Source: Dillenia suffruticosa
Lineage: Eukaryota > Streptophyta > Magnoliopsida > Dilleniales > Dilleniaceae
Direction: 5' to 3'
NCBI GenBank assembly: GCA_033439265.1
Contig: JAVTVX010000034.1
Coordinates: 21,156,501 to 21,220,500 of the forward strand
Length of the DNA stretch: 64,000 bases
In this document: one piece after another, positions 24,131 through 35,279 of the stretch
How the letters are laid out: each line of letters opens with the position of its first letter
How positions within the stretch are numbered: position 1 is the first letter of the stretch
Notes under the pieces: generated by a model
The model's database searches: none
Seen by the model: the letters and a program-made list of their open reading frames with translations, nothing else
Told to the model about the DNA's origin: nothing
Program-made: the position numbers and the translations under genes

Positions 24131-24150
24131 ATTGACGCAATTTGTGGGAA
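24131..24150 (+). other. Primer binding site-like sequence of the Tat-like element
   Basis: The string attgacgcaatttgtgggaa matches the familiar plant gypsy primer region attggcgccgtctgtgggaa with several changes, several of them C-to-T or G-to-A. It lies just 3' of the LTR. Confidence 0.5.
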
Positions 24151-24239
24151 CAGACTAATTGTTAGCCAAAGAAACTTTGCACCCTGTCCTTCTCCAACTT
24201 TCTTATTACCATGTTGTCCAAAAGAAAGGGTCGATGATT

Positions 24240-24758
24240 GGTTTCGATGATGATGACCTAGCGGGAGTCGACCTAGATTGACAGGACTCGCTAATTATCA
24301 CCGCCAAAATAAGCAAGTACATTGTGAGAAGAGTCTTCATTGACCAAGGGGTGAGCTGCAATCTCCTTTATTAAAACGCCTTCCAATAGATGAGTTTCAG
24401 CCAATCATACCTTCAACCCCCCTCTGGACCTTTGAAGGGCCTCTCCGATGAGTGGCTATACCCTAAGGGTATCATTTTGCTCCCGATAATATTGGAAACA
24501 CCTCTTAACCATGCCACCACCATAACCACCTTCAATGTGGTCAAACTTCCATCCCTCTACAATGCTATCCTAGGCTATCCCAATTTAAATGGCACAGAAG
24601 CCTTGCCAAGCACCAAGCATATGAAGATCATATTTAGAATGGTTTTGAGTATCGTAATACTCAATTGCGACCCTGACCCTCAAAATGCTTTCACATCAAA
24701 AAAGGAAGAGAACAATTTTTCAATAGAAAACATGGAACTCAAAGACGATATTGAGTAG
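24240..24758 (+). pseudogene. gypsy aspartic protease, degenerate
   Basis: The frame opens with DDDLAGVDLD, then a stop, then a hydrophobic stretch leading to FIDQGVSCNLL, which aligns with the protease D-x-G core. After a frame change an open stretch (from 24,390) carries FNVVKLPSLYNAILGYPNLN, the conserved VVDCPSPYNAILGRPxLN-type motif of Tat protease, and ends with a ThisHis-Met-Lys-type phrase. Catalytic Asp-Gln-Gly departs from the usual Asp-Thr/Asn-Gly, and stops disrupt it, so it is inactive. Confidence 0.65.
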
Positions 24759-24767
24759 GTTACCAAG

Positions 24768-25493
24768 CCCAAGCCTATGAAAAGACAGTCGAGGTCCCAC
24801 TTGCGAATGTGCCCAGTCAAATTGTTTAAATCGGAGCCTACTTGCCGTTATCTCTCCAAGACGCCATCATTGAATGCCAACTATGACACTCTAAAATCTT
24901 TATGTGGTCACCCGAAGGCATGTCAGGAATCCATCCCCTAGTGATCGTTCATAAATTGACATTGGACGCAAATTGCAAGCTCGTGAAACTGAAGAAGAGG
25001 GTATTTGCACTAGAACGCTAATGAGCAATACAAAAAGAAGTGCAAAAGCTCCTAGCGACGAACTTCATCTGGGAGGTAAAATATCCTGAATGGTTGGTGA
25101 TCATGGTCATGGTGAGAAAGGTGAACAGCAAGAGGAGGATGCGTTAATTTCACTGACCTCAACAAAGCATGTCAAAAAGACAGCTATTCACTTCCCAACA
25201 TTGATAAACTTGTGGATAATTCATTAGGCCAACAACTCCTAAGTTACATAGATGTATACTCTGGCAAGAACTAAATACTTATGGCCCTAAAGGATGAAGA
25301 AAATTTATCACGGAGTTCTGCACCTATTGTTACAAGGTCATGTCATTCGGTCTGAAGAATGCAAGAGCAACCTTCCAACTAGTCAACAAGGTCTTCAGCA
25401 AATACTGAGGAAACATTCCAGATATTGGAATGATACAACATGAACCTGAACCTGGCTAAGTGTACTTTGGGATCACTTTAGACAAGTTCTTAT
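24768..25493 (+). pseudogene. gypsy reverse transcriptase, N-terminal part, degenerate
   Basis: Phrases recognisable in shifting frames include PLVIVHKLTLDANCKLVKLK and KRVFALER (the linker before reverse transcriptase), QKEVQKLL, then FTEFC-like and MSFGLKNARATFQ-like phrases of the palm region. Frame shifts occur roughly every 100 bases. The sequence breaks off after a KCTFGI-type phrase at 25,493, where the nested LTR begins. Confidence 0.65.
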
Positions 25494-28359
25494 TGTAACA
25501 CTAGATAAGACCGGATTTTGATATTGAAATTTAAATGGACTATTTGAAAATTTTTATATTTTGTGAAAATGTGGGAGAAAATTTAATTTGAATAAAAATG
25601 TGAATTTTGCCCTCAGAGCTATCCAGGAATCCTTTTGGTACTTGGTCGGTAGACCTCCACTTTTTAAGTCATCGATTATTATAGTGTTCGGTGTTCGATA
25701 GAATTTGAGTTCTCTATGACAAACTGAACGGCTCGGTAGAGTTTTAATTTGGTGGACTGTTCCTCCAAATTTTAATTTTCTAGTCGGTGCTTGGTGGTAA
25801 TTATCTAAATTTATTTCTTTATCTCTTCTTGGACACTCTACTATTTCTCAATGATTGCTACAATCACCTCTCAGTACTAGAGCATTTATATTAAGTCTCT
25901 CGATACATGTTTATCTCTCAGTAAATGTCTGTTGCTTTGCAAATAGGGATCTTGTTGATACACTTTCTTATTTCTAAGTGTGGAACTCTTCGGTACTGAA
26001 ACTCTAAATGTCCTCGGTATGGTGTAAAGTTTATAGTTTGTCCTTTCTATTGGCACATATACATGCTTGATGGACAGATTTTCTAATCCTTCTCGATACC
26101 GTCCTTCCTCCATTCCTTTCTATTGGCACACAAACATGCTTGATGGGCAGATTTTCTAATCCTTCTCGATGTCATCTAAGAATCTCTCAGTACATTTTGG
26201 CCATTTGATTTGACTATCGGTACATCTATCACATCTATTGGTGGTGTTGAAACATTTTCATTTACCTTTCAGAATTTCCTTTGGCAGCTGGCACTTACTT
26301 TGCTCGTGGAAAAATCTTCTCGTTCCTTGTATGCATGGAGACTTGAACCTTAGACTAACCACTCCTTAAATGAAATCTAATGCCACCAAGCCAATCAATC
26401 TCCTAAGCTAGGTAATGCTAAATTTATATTATATTCCAGAATCTTGAATATGCTAAACTTTAATATTTCTAATTTATTTTTCTAAGCTGCATTTTCATTC
26501 CAACATTCCTTTGTTCAGCACCACATTTTTCTAACAAAACGAAAACTCCAAGTATTTCAATTTATTGGGTTGACCTTACCAATAACCCCAAAAGGGGACA
26601 TTGGGCATTTGTGCAATTTAGGAGTGCAAGAGGACTACTAAGCAAATATTATAAACGGGTTTGAAGATAAAAAGAGAAGTGAGATTCCAAAACCCACGAG
26701 ACCCAAAATTTAATCTCTCTCTCTAGATCATTTTTCTTTTCTCTTCCAAACCCAACCAGGTCCACCACCAAAAACTCAAGATCAAAGGTTTCAACTACTC
26801 ATCCAACTTCCCAAAGTTAGAATAAAGATTTGATTTAGGAAGAGTTTGAGTATCTAGTGTCGTCAAAAAGGGGAGAATCGAGGGTTTTAGTGTAACCCGA
26901 ACTAGAAGAACTCTTTGGAGACAAGATTAACGTATTGTGATCTTCTTACTTTAGATTTTAATTTGATTTCCTATTTGTCCATTTGGATTTGGAATATCTA
27001 AAGTCACACTTATGAGAGAAAAATAGGTTTTGAATGTTAGGGATTTTGGGTTTACTTGGATAGGTTGTTATTGATATTTGTGTATATTTGATGATGTCCC
27101 GTAGGAATTGAACAAAGCTGAACGAGGTAAGACTTTTACTGCAAAGAAAGTCTGGGAGTGACTATCGCCTTTAACATTATGAGTGGATGGTTTATTGTGT
27201 TTGTGAATGAGAAAAATGTTTTCTCTTGATTTTCTAAAATGATTTTCCTAACTTGGATTTATATAATGTTTTGTAATTGTGTAGTATCCCTAAAAATATT
27301 TTGGTTTAAGTTATGAAAATCTATGCACTTGCTAATATATCTTGTGCCATGCTGAGTTTGTTGTGAATATTGTTGCTAGACTCAAGAACTAAGAGATTTG
27401 TTCATTTTTCTATGGCACATGATATGATGTTTGTGAAATGGTGCATGTATGGGGTGTAATCACCCATGTGATGACTAGTCTAACCTTCCACTGACCGATT
27501 CGAGAGGGCAATGTGGAGAGTTTGTTAGGCTTAAGGGGGTAGGCTTGGTAAAGAAATGCCCCCAAGTCCCGTTGGGCTATTCGGTTGCACCACCGAGAAG
27601 GCCACGAGCTAACGCCAAGGTTGGGGGTGACGTTTGTGACTAGTAATAATTGAAAACCTCTTGCCAGTTCCACCATTGGTCTGGGTAAAGCCATTGGTGG
27701 AGAGATTTTGATGTAACCCTATGGTTTTAAAAACAAGTGCATATTGTTTATAGTGAATGCTTATTATATTTCGAGAAAGCTATGTCTTTTGTTGAGAAAT
27801 GCTTGATGAGCGCATGAAATTTTGTTGAATTGAAAATATGATTTTAGAAATATTGTTTGACACTCTCACACTCATCACTTATTTACTTACACAAATATGC
27901 TATCACACTCCATTTACTGGATATTCTATACTCACTCCAATTTTTTTATCTTTTCAGAGGAAACATAGAGATAAAGGTCATTCCATCGTTTGTTGTATTC
28001 AATCAAGGACAGAGTCTTCTCAGACAAACTTTTGGTTTGGCCCTTCTTAGATGTAGATTTTGGGACATGTAGACAGACCCATTGGAGGATATTTTGGAAG
28101 TTGAAACCTATATTATGAAAGTTATATTTTGAAAACTTGTATATATTTTCTAAAGATGAAATTTATATTTTGAAATGTTAAATATTTTTGTGTTTCTTAC
28201 AAGATATTGGGGTTAAATATTTTATATGTTGGATTTCTTAACTAGGAAATATTATCATTATATCCTAGCAGGATCTTGGGGTGCGTATTAGTGATAGCAC
28301 GTACTTCTAAATCACATGGCGGTTGTTGCATGCTTGGACCTGGAGGTCGGGGCATGACA
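25494..28359 (+). mobile_element. Long LTR (chromovirus Tekay/Del-like), copy 4, nested
   Basis: Starts TGTAACACTAGATAAGACC and ends tcggggcatgaca: a 2.87-kb segment with TG...CA ends. It has the family landmarks in diverged form (atgagtggatgg near 27,180; a gattcgagagggcaatgtgg block near 27,498; cggttgcaccaccgagaag near 27,590; a ctggatattc...ctcactcc block near 27,920). A primer binding site follows directly, which shows this is a 5' LTR and gives the lineage call for the whole family. It sits inside the Tat-like reverse transcriptase. Confidence 0.7.
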
Positions 28360-28365
28360 ATTCTA

Positions 28366-28378
28366 TTAGTATCAAAGC
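28366..28378 (+). other. Primer binding site (initiator tRNA-Met type)
   Basis: ttagtatcaaagc differs from the canonical plant TTGGTATCAGAGC at two positions, both G-to-A. It lies six bases after the LTR end. Confidence 0.6.
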
Positions 28379-28980
28379 AAAGGTTTTGGTATTTTAAATG
28401 TTTTCAAATATTTTTAAATGTTTTCAATAATTTCAAATGTTTTCAAATATTTTCAAATGTTTTTAAAGATTTCTATGTTTCTAAATATTTTGAAAAGATT
28501 CAAAAACCTCCTTAGGGTCCTAGGAAATGGAGTCCTATCTAAGTATGAGCATATTATTTGTTTATTCAATTTAGTAAGCTAAGATTAGTTTCCTTTTTGT
28601 AGAATACTATGGCTCCATGTTGAAAAATAAGGACTTTGACTGACATTCCTTCTACTGAGCACGAGGTTGAATCCTCTTCCCTTGCTCCTCTTTCTGGCGC
28701 ACTGAACCTTCAGTTACTTCATCTGAAATTCCTTTACTGCCACTTGCTGCATTTCAATAGTGTATAGACACTGGAGTGCCAAACAACCTTCCATAAGTTC
28801 AAGGAGTATCTCTCGTCTCCTCCTCTGCTCTCTCAACTTATCACCGGTGAGAAACTCTGTCTCTATTTATCTATCTTTGATAAAGTCCTTTGCTCTGTGC
28901 TTGGAAGATAGGATGTCACCATATAAAAGCTGGAATATTATGTTAGCTGAGTACTCTAGGGGTTAGAAATCAATTATAGA
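28379..28980 (+). pseudogene. Truncated internal region of the nested chromovirus (start of Gag)
   Basis: The leader has imperfect tandem units of ttttcaaatgtttt (28,390-28,490). An ATG at 28,609 starts M-A-P-C-stop, then K-I-R-T-L-T-D. The usual start in this lineage is MAPRR-like, and both damaged codons fit C-to-T change (CGT to TGT, CGA to TGA). The internal region is lost after about 28,970, where Tat-like code resumes. Confidence 0.45.
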
Positions 28981-29700
28981 CCTATCAAGAAGGCAGCATT
29001 CGCTCTCGTCAGAACTGCTCAATGCCTTTGACCCTACTTCCAGGTATACTCAATTGTGATTTTGATCAATCAGCCTCCAAGATAGATCCTATAGAAAAGG
29101 GACACCTTAGGTGGACTCATCAAATGGAGCATAGAGTTTGGTAAATTTGACATTGATTATCAATCGAGACCCATCATCAAAGGTCAGACCTTAGCTAACT
29201 TGATCCTCGAATGCACACTTCCATACCTCATTGAACAAGTCAACAATGATCATCCAGAGGAGTACTCATCACTAACAAGGACCTTGCATGTAGATGGATC
29301 CTCTAACTCATCAGGGAGCAGCATTGAGCTCATCTTTATGGGTCCCGATAATTTCAAAGTGGAATATGCACTCTACTTCAACTTTCAAGCTACTAATAAT
29401 CAAGTTGAGTATGAAGCGCTCTTGATAGGACAATGAATCATAGCACCGTTGGGAGCTCAAGACATCCAAGTCATTACCGATAGCCAGCTCATAGTCAAGC
29501 AAATTGAGGGAATGTATGAAACCAAGGAACCAATGATAATTAAATACCTCGCCAGACTTTAAGAGGTAATAAGCAAGTTTAGTAAGGTTGATTTACAACA
29601 AATCCCTAAATTTGAGAATGCAAGAGCTGACATAGTCTCCAAACTTGCCAGTTTGGACTCGATTGCCTCCAGTTGAACAGTCTACATCGAGACTCTCCTA
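28981..29700 (+). pseudogene. gypsy reverse transcriptase tail and RNase H, degenerate
   Basis: The first part reads as the connection region (LVRTAQCL-PYFQVYSIVILI, then LGGLIKWSIEFGKFDIDYQS), a well-conserved stretch of Tat/gypsy pol. RNase H follows, with HVDGSSNSSGSS carrying its first catalytic Asp and NNQVEYEALLIG carrying the conserved Glu. A stop interrupts the frame at 29,434. About 200 codons of reverse transcriptase between 25,493 and this point are missing, so the nested insertion was accompanied by a deletion. Confidence 0.7.
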
Positions 29701-29769
29701 TACCCAAGTATTGACAAACCAGAGCAGATTCTGATGGTGGATAACTTACCGAGCTGGAATGATCCCATC

Positions 29770-30357
29770 TAGGCCTTGTGTCAAGGAATCTTCTGGTGCA
29801 CCTTGAAGGCTAATGCAAAGGTTTACATCAAAAGGTGTGACAAGTGTCAATATTTCTACTCGGTACCATGCAACCGACCTCTGAACTCTATCAAATTGCA
29901 AGTCCATGGCCATTCACACGGTGGGGGATGGACATACTGGGACCATTCCCGCAAGTTACTGGACGCGAAAGTTTCTTATTGTGGCTATAAATTATTTCAC
30001 CAAGTTGGTGGAAGCCGAACCATTAGCCTAGATAACAGCAAGCAAGATTCAAACCTTCGTGTAGGTGTCTATCATCACTGGGTTTGGCCTACCCTATGTC
30101 CTTATCACTAACAATGGCAAGCAGTTCGATAATAAAAACTTCAAGAAATTCTATAGTAAGTTAGAGATCCAATATTGTTTCAGCTCTGTCGCTTATTTAC
30201 TAGCAAATGGTCTAGTTAAGGTGACTAACCGAACGATTCAAGGGCTCAAAATAGTATTGGACAAAGTTAAGTGTTGTTGGATAGACAAACTCTAGTGAAT
30301 CCTTTGGGTCCACTAAACTATGCCTTTAATAGCCATGGGGAAGCTCCATTCAGTTTA
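29770..30357 (+). pseudogene. gypsy integrase, degenerate
   Basis: A zinc-binding end is visible as YIKRCDKCQYF, then the catalytic core in damaged frames. A TGFGLPYVLITNNGKQFDNK phrase carries the second catalytic residue region (Asn-Asn-Gly in place of Asp-Asn-Gly), and a LANGLVKVTNRTI phrase lies where Asn-Gly-x-x-Glu is expected (Val in place of Glu). The end of the coding region is cut by the CACTA-like terminus. Confidence 0.7.
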
Positions 30358-30600
30358 TACTACAAAAAAGGCCTTTAGTGATAGAAGGGTTTTGATCACT
30401 AAAAGCACGAATTTTGTCTTTAAAGGCCTTTAGTGACCAAAAAAAGTCATCACTCAGTTGTTACTAATGCACTGTCACTAAAAGTGTTTAGTGACTAAAT
30501 GCAAAGTATCATCACTAAAAGGCTGAATTTAGTGACCAAGAAAAATGTGACCAAAAAATGCTAGGTGGTTACTAAAAGTGGACCAGTGGTCAGGTCTGAA
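30358..30600 (+). mobile_element. CACTA-like terminus with subterminal repeats
   Basis: Begins tactacaaaaaaggcc, one change from CACTACAAAAAAGG, and continues with dense copies of tttagtgac and its reverse complement gtcactaaa. This is the signature of a CACTA element end. It truncates the integrase. The other terminus was not found; the right boundary is approximate. Confidence 0.5.
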
Positions 30601-31019
30601 CTGGCAAGAACATGCTAATCAGTGAGAACCATCGAATACCGGTCGATACCCACAGAAACTACTGGTCCCGCTGATGGAAGCCTGAACAGGCAGACCCAAC
30701 ATAGGTTGCCTAAATCGTCGCTAGTATTAGCAGCTTGAAACAATGGAGCTACCATCGGCGCTGCCAGAACCGCGAGAACCTAGATAGTAGAGAAAACTAG
30801 AAGAGAGCGATTGGGAACAAGTTTTATGATTTGGAGATTTAGGAGGAAGAATAAGGGAAATTGATGTAAAAGGAAGAGGAAGATAAGATTACTAATAATT
30901 TTAGTAATCATGTAATACCTTGATGTTACATTAACGTTAAGCTTGGAATATCGTTGTATTAGAATAATGATTAATGAATTCTGTATCCATCAAAACTAAT
31001 ATTTAATATTTTTATACAA

Positions 31020-31091
31020 ATGGCTATAGGTTAGGGGTATGAATTCCAAGTTGTGATCGGGAAGACCTGGGCTCATTTCCGAGCAGACGCA
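31020..31091 (+). pseudogene. tRNA-His(GUG) pseudogene, unit 1
   Basis: Aligned to the intact copies it keeps the GTG anticodon but has lost acceptor pairing (ATGGCTA against CAGACGC). The T-loop is changed (CTCATTT), and the anticodon stem (CCAAG with CGGGA) is broken. It is the most decayed tRNA-His copy and lies at the left edge of the array. Confidence 0.8.
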
Positions 31092-31348
31092 ATAGAAGTG
31101 ATACGAAATTTTAAATAGTAATAATGAGAAAGCAGATCTTAATAATGTCAAAAAAATCATAGACACATTTTAAATTTGGATTGAAGTACATTTTCATTTG
31201 GCAAAACCATGGTTTATCTAACAGTAATTTCTCATAGACACATTTAAGTTTGGCTTAAACCAAGTCTAGGTGAAGCCAGACAATACTCGTGCTTATAGTT
31301 TATCTAACAGTAATTTAAACCATTTTTTATTCATAGCATAATTGGCTG

Positions 31349-31433
31349 GTCAGGATGGCCAAGTGGTCTAAGGCGGCAAACTCAAGTTTTGGTCTTCAAA
31401 AGAGGGGCGTAGGTTAAAATCCTACTTCTATCA
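31349..31433 (+). pseudogene. tRNA-Leu(CAA) pseudogene, unit 1
   Basis: The CAA anticodon loop and D arm are intact, but two acceptor pairs are lost (GTCAGGA against TTCTATC). The invariant TTC of the T loop reads TTA, which damages the B box. Confidence 0.8.
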
Positions 31434-32766
31434 ACTTTCATTGTGAGACAGTTATGATTCAAAGAATTTTTTTTGGTAAAGAAGCGAATTTGCTTTCTCA
31501 CTTAGCAGACTATAAGAAAAATAAAGGCTAGCTTTGCACTCTTAAGCAAACCCGCAATCGACACAAATATTTGCATAAACCAAACCTTTAAGCATAGCAT
31601 AACAGCCAATGCCAAATATAGTTTAGCGAACTCTGGTAGACTAGAAATGGACCCAAGATAGAACCCTTTACAAATCACCTTACACTTATGCTCATCATAT
31701 CGTACATAATTTAGCCCCCATTGTGATCAACCAACTTGGGTTTAAGACTTGGGAGACGTCAAGAAAGCTGTGACCCAATTTAGCAAAGGTGCATAAATTC
31801 TGTTGACACAATTAAGCTTCTTATAGATTTGTGATTCCCTTAATATAGGAAACAAAAAACTATAGGGCAAAAGCTTATCAAGTACAATAATTAGAAATTT
31901 CTTTTCAAATTATAATAACCAGAATTATTGTTGCAATACTCTTTGATCACTTTCCTTTCTATATATTCCCTTAGTCACATTAATAAATTCCTCTTCAATT
32001 ATAGGACTTTTAATGTAGATCATCATGAATGCAAAAGTTAATTATCATGGATATAAGAGTTAATGATGTTTGGGTCTAAATTTTACAAAATTAAGTGTAC
32101 CAATAGGGGTTAGCCAAATAGCATAAAAAGTTCAAGGTTAAAAATACTTGAACTAGCTTTAAAATCATGAAGGTTTCTCTAGTTTTGATCCTAGTTCCTT
32201 TCATCACCTACCAATTCTTCTCCTGTTTTAACAATAAAAAAGAAAACAAACAATTTTTGGGTCATCGATGATCACTTCCTCAGTAATTGAGGTAGTATGA
32301 AAAATCAAAGAAATGGAGAAAGTAAGCTTTTAGCCTTTTACTTCCACTTTCGACACCCTAATGAGAACTGTGGAGAAATAGAACAAAAATTAAAGAAAGA
32401 GAGAGCAGAGGATGGAGATCTAAAGATGTGAAACCAAGAATTGAATGAAAAAGAAAGAGAAATAAGGGGAGGAAGATTCTAGATCTAGAGTGAATAAATA
32501 AAATGAGGAAAGATCAAAATCGAAGTTATTAACTGTAGAGAAAATTAGAAGAGAGCAACGGGGAATAAGTTTGACGATTTGGAGATTTAAAAGGAAGAGT
32601 AACAGAAATTGAAGTGAAAGAAAGAGAAAGATAAGATTAGTGGTAATTTTAGTAATCGTTTAATACCTTGATGTTATATTAACATTGAGTTTGGAATATC
32701 CTTGTGTTAGAATAATGATAAATGAATTCTTATCCGTCAAAATTAATATTTAATGTTGTTATACAA

Positions 32767-32838
32767 GTGGCTGTAGTTTAGTGATAAGAATTCCATGTTG
32801 TGGCCATGGAGACTTGGGCTCAGATCCTAGCAGCAACA
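32767..32838 (+). pseudogene. tRNA-His(GUG) probable pseudogene, unit 2
   Basis: Anticodon GTG and its stem are nearly intact. The D loop has GA in place of the invariant GG, the T loop reads CTCAGAT, and an acceptor pair is lost (GTGGCTG against CAGCAAC). Weakened A and B boxes make expression unlikely. Confidence 0.7.
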
Positions 32839-33210
32839 ATAGCAGTGATGTGAAATCTTAAACAGTAAAAATGAGAAGGCAATTCTTAATAATGTCAAAA
32901 AATCATAGACACATTTTAAATTTGGATTGAAGTACTTTTCTTGGATAGAATTGGGCTTTAGGTTACTCTTTTCGAATTTAGCTTGATCTAAATAATTGCT
33001 AGAAGAGTTTTTATTTGGCAAAACCATGGTTTTGGTCCATCCTATAATTTTTTGGCCATCTTCCATTTTATGATGGTTTTACCCGAATTTTTTCCTTAAA
33101 TTACTTTTAAGTTTAGCTTAAACCAAATCTTGACAAAGCCAGCCAATACTTATGCTTATAGTTTATCTAACAATAATTTATACCATTTTTATTCATAGCA
33201 CAATTGGCTA

Positions 33211-33294
33211 GTCTGGATGGCCAAGTGGTCTAAGACGCCAGACTCAAGTTCTGGTGTTCGAAAGAGGGCATGGGTTGAAATCCCTCTTCTGACA
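33211..33294 (+). pseudogene. tRNA-Leu(CAA) probable pseudogene, unit 2
   Basis: The CAA anticodon arm is intact. There is one acceptor mismatch (GTCTGGA with TTCTGAC) and one D-stem mismatch, and the T loop reads TTGAAAT, so the B box is damaged. Confidence 0.75.
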
Positions 33295-34427
33295 ATTTTC
33301 TTTGCCCATCCCAATTAGTAGGATAAAGGCATTGTGATCAACCAACTCGAGGTTAAGACCTATGTGATGCCAAGTAAGCCGGGACCCAACTTGTAAACTG
33401 CAACCCAACTTAGCAAAAGGTGCACAAACTCTGTTAACACAATTAAGCTTCCTATAGATTTGTGATTCCCTTAATATAGGAAACAAAAAATATAGGACAA
33501 AAGCTTATCAAGTATAATGATTAGAAATTTCATTTCAAAATTTAATATCCCAAATTATAGTTCCAAAACTCTTTGGTAACATTCCTTTCTATATATTCCC
33601 TTAGTTAGATTAATAATTTCCCTTTCAATTATAGGATTTTTAAAGCAAATTATCATGAATATAAAAGTTAATTATAATGGATATCGAAGTTAATGATAGT
33701 TTGGGTCTTTTTACAAAATTAAATGTACCAGTGGGGTTGGAGGGGCCAAAATTACATAGAAATTTCATGGGTAAAAATACTTGAAACAAGTTTAAAAGCA
33801 TGAAGATTTCTCTGGTTTCGATCCTTGTTCCTTATAGTTCCAACCAATTCTTGTCCTATTTTAATTGTATAATAGAAAACAAATAATTTTTGGGTCCTCA
33901 ATGATCTCTCCCTCAATAATTGAATGAAAGATAAGATATATTTTAAAGAGAGAGATAAGAGTACTTGGGTAGTGGGAAAAATCGAAGAAATCGAGCAAGT
34001 GAGCTTTTAGTGTTCTACTTCTACTTTCAACATCCTAATGAGAACCGTAAGGAAATAAAAGGAAAAATTGAAGAAATAGAGAGAAGAGGATGGAGATTCT
34101 AGAGATGTGAAAACCACGAATTGAATGAAAGAGAAAGAGAAATAAGGAGAAGAAGATTCTAGATCTAAAGCGAATAAATAAAACGAGGAAAGATCAAAAT
34201 CGAAATTATGGACGGTAGAGAAAATTACACGAGAGCGACGAGGAATAAGTTTAAGATTTGGATATTTAGGAGGAAGAGTAACAAATATTCAAGAGATTAG
34301 TGATAATTTTAGTGATCATTCAATACCTTGATGTTATATTAATGTTAAATTCGAAATATCCTTGTTTTAGAATAATGATTAATGAATTCTGTACCCATCA
34401 GAATTAATATTCAATATTGTTATACAA

Positions 34428-34499
34428 GTGGCTGTAGTTTAGTGGTAAGAATTCCACGTTGTGGCCGTGGAGACCTGGGCTCGAATCCCAGCAGCCACA
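34428..34499 (+). tRNA. tRNA-His(GUG), intact, unit 3
   Basis: This 72-base gene has full cloverleaf pairing: acceptor GTGGCTG with CAGCCAC, anticodon stem CCACG with CGTGG, and anticodon loop TTGTGGC (GTG reads His codons). It has T loop CTCGAAT, A-box-like TAGTTTAGTGG and B-box-like GGCTCGAATCC. No intron is present and CCA is not encoded, as expected for a plant nuclear gene. The guanine before position 1 that marks mature tRNA-His would be added after transcription. The tail attgtcaaaatg has no long T-run, so termination may be weak. Confidence 0.92.
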
Positions 34500-34866
34500 A
34501 TAAAAGTGATATGAAATAATAATTGTCAAAATGAGAAAGCAATTATTAATAATGTCAATAAAATCATAAACACATTTTAAATTTGGATTGAATTACTTTT
34601 TTCAAATAGAATAGGGGTTTAGGTTACTACTTTCAAATTCGACCTAACATAAATAATTGTTAGGAAATTTTTCGTTTGGCAAAACTGTGGCTTTGGTCCA
34701 TCGTATAATTTTTTCGCCATCTTCCATGCTACCAAGGACTTGCCCGAATTTTTTCCTTACTTTTAAGTTTGGCTTGAACCAAGTCTAGATAAAGCCAGCC
34801 AATACTCATGCTTATGGTTTATCTAACAATAATTTATACCATTTTTATTCATGGCATAATTGGCTA

Positions 34867-34950
34867 GACAAGATGGTCGAGTGGTCTAAGGTGCTAGACT
34901 CAAGTTTTGGTCTTCGAAACAGGGCATGGGTTCAAATCCCATTTCTTACA
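34867..34950 (+). pseudogene. tRNA-Leu(CAA) pseudogene, unit 3
   Basis: CAA anticodon and T loop (TTCAAAT) are kept, but three acceptor pairs are lost (GACAAGA with TTCTTAC). Confidence 0.75.
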
Positions 34951-35097
34951 ATTTTCATTGTCCATCCTACCTAGTGGGATAAAAGGATGGTTGTAATTGT
35001 CTTGATTTTGCTTTCTCACCAACCACATTATGAGATAGTTATGATACAAAGCATTTTTTACGGTAAAGAGGAAAAGAATTTGTTCCTTCACTTAGTA

Positions 35098-35279
35098 TGT
35101 GAGGCCCCGCGGGATCACACCCGACCGGCCAGCCCCCATATCCAGGTATTGTCCACGCAAGTCCGGAAATTCGAGTCTCGCTGCAGCGTCCGCGACTCGA
35201 ACCCGTGACTTGCCCATTTGTCCCCCTTCATGGGAGCGCCTTTCACCAATTGGGGCCGGTGATTCCGCGGGGCCTCACA
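35098..35279. repeat. 182-bp foldback with ~21-bp terminal inverted repeats inside the LTR end
   Basis: The segment starts tgtgaggccccgcgggatca and ends with its near-perfect reverse complement, gattccgcggggcctcaca. A 23-bp word (gggagcgcctttcaccaatt...) occurs inside and again just outside it at 35,291, so the LTR end seems to have been locally duplicated. The outer edge coincides exactly with the edge of the inserted element. Confidence 0.65.

Larger units (their letters stand above)
23453..30357 (+). mobile_element. Ty3/gypsy retrotransposon, Tat-like, split by a nested element
   Basis: Reading rightward there is an LTR-like leader, a primer-binding-site-like string, protease, and reverse transcriptase cut at 25,493. 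After a 3.5-kb nested element come the reverse transcriptase/RNase H junction, RNase H and integrase, ending at 30,357 where a CACTA-like terminus begins. Gag is almost entirely missing: protease code follows about 90 bases after the primer site. The order PR-RT-RH-IN is that of gypsy elements. The Tat call rests on the LTR end motif, the primer-site form and protein phrasing. All domains carry stops. Confidence 0.75.
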
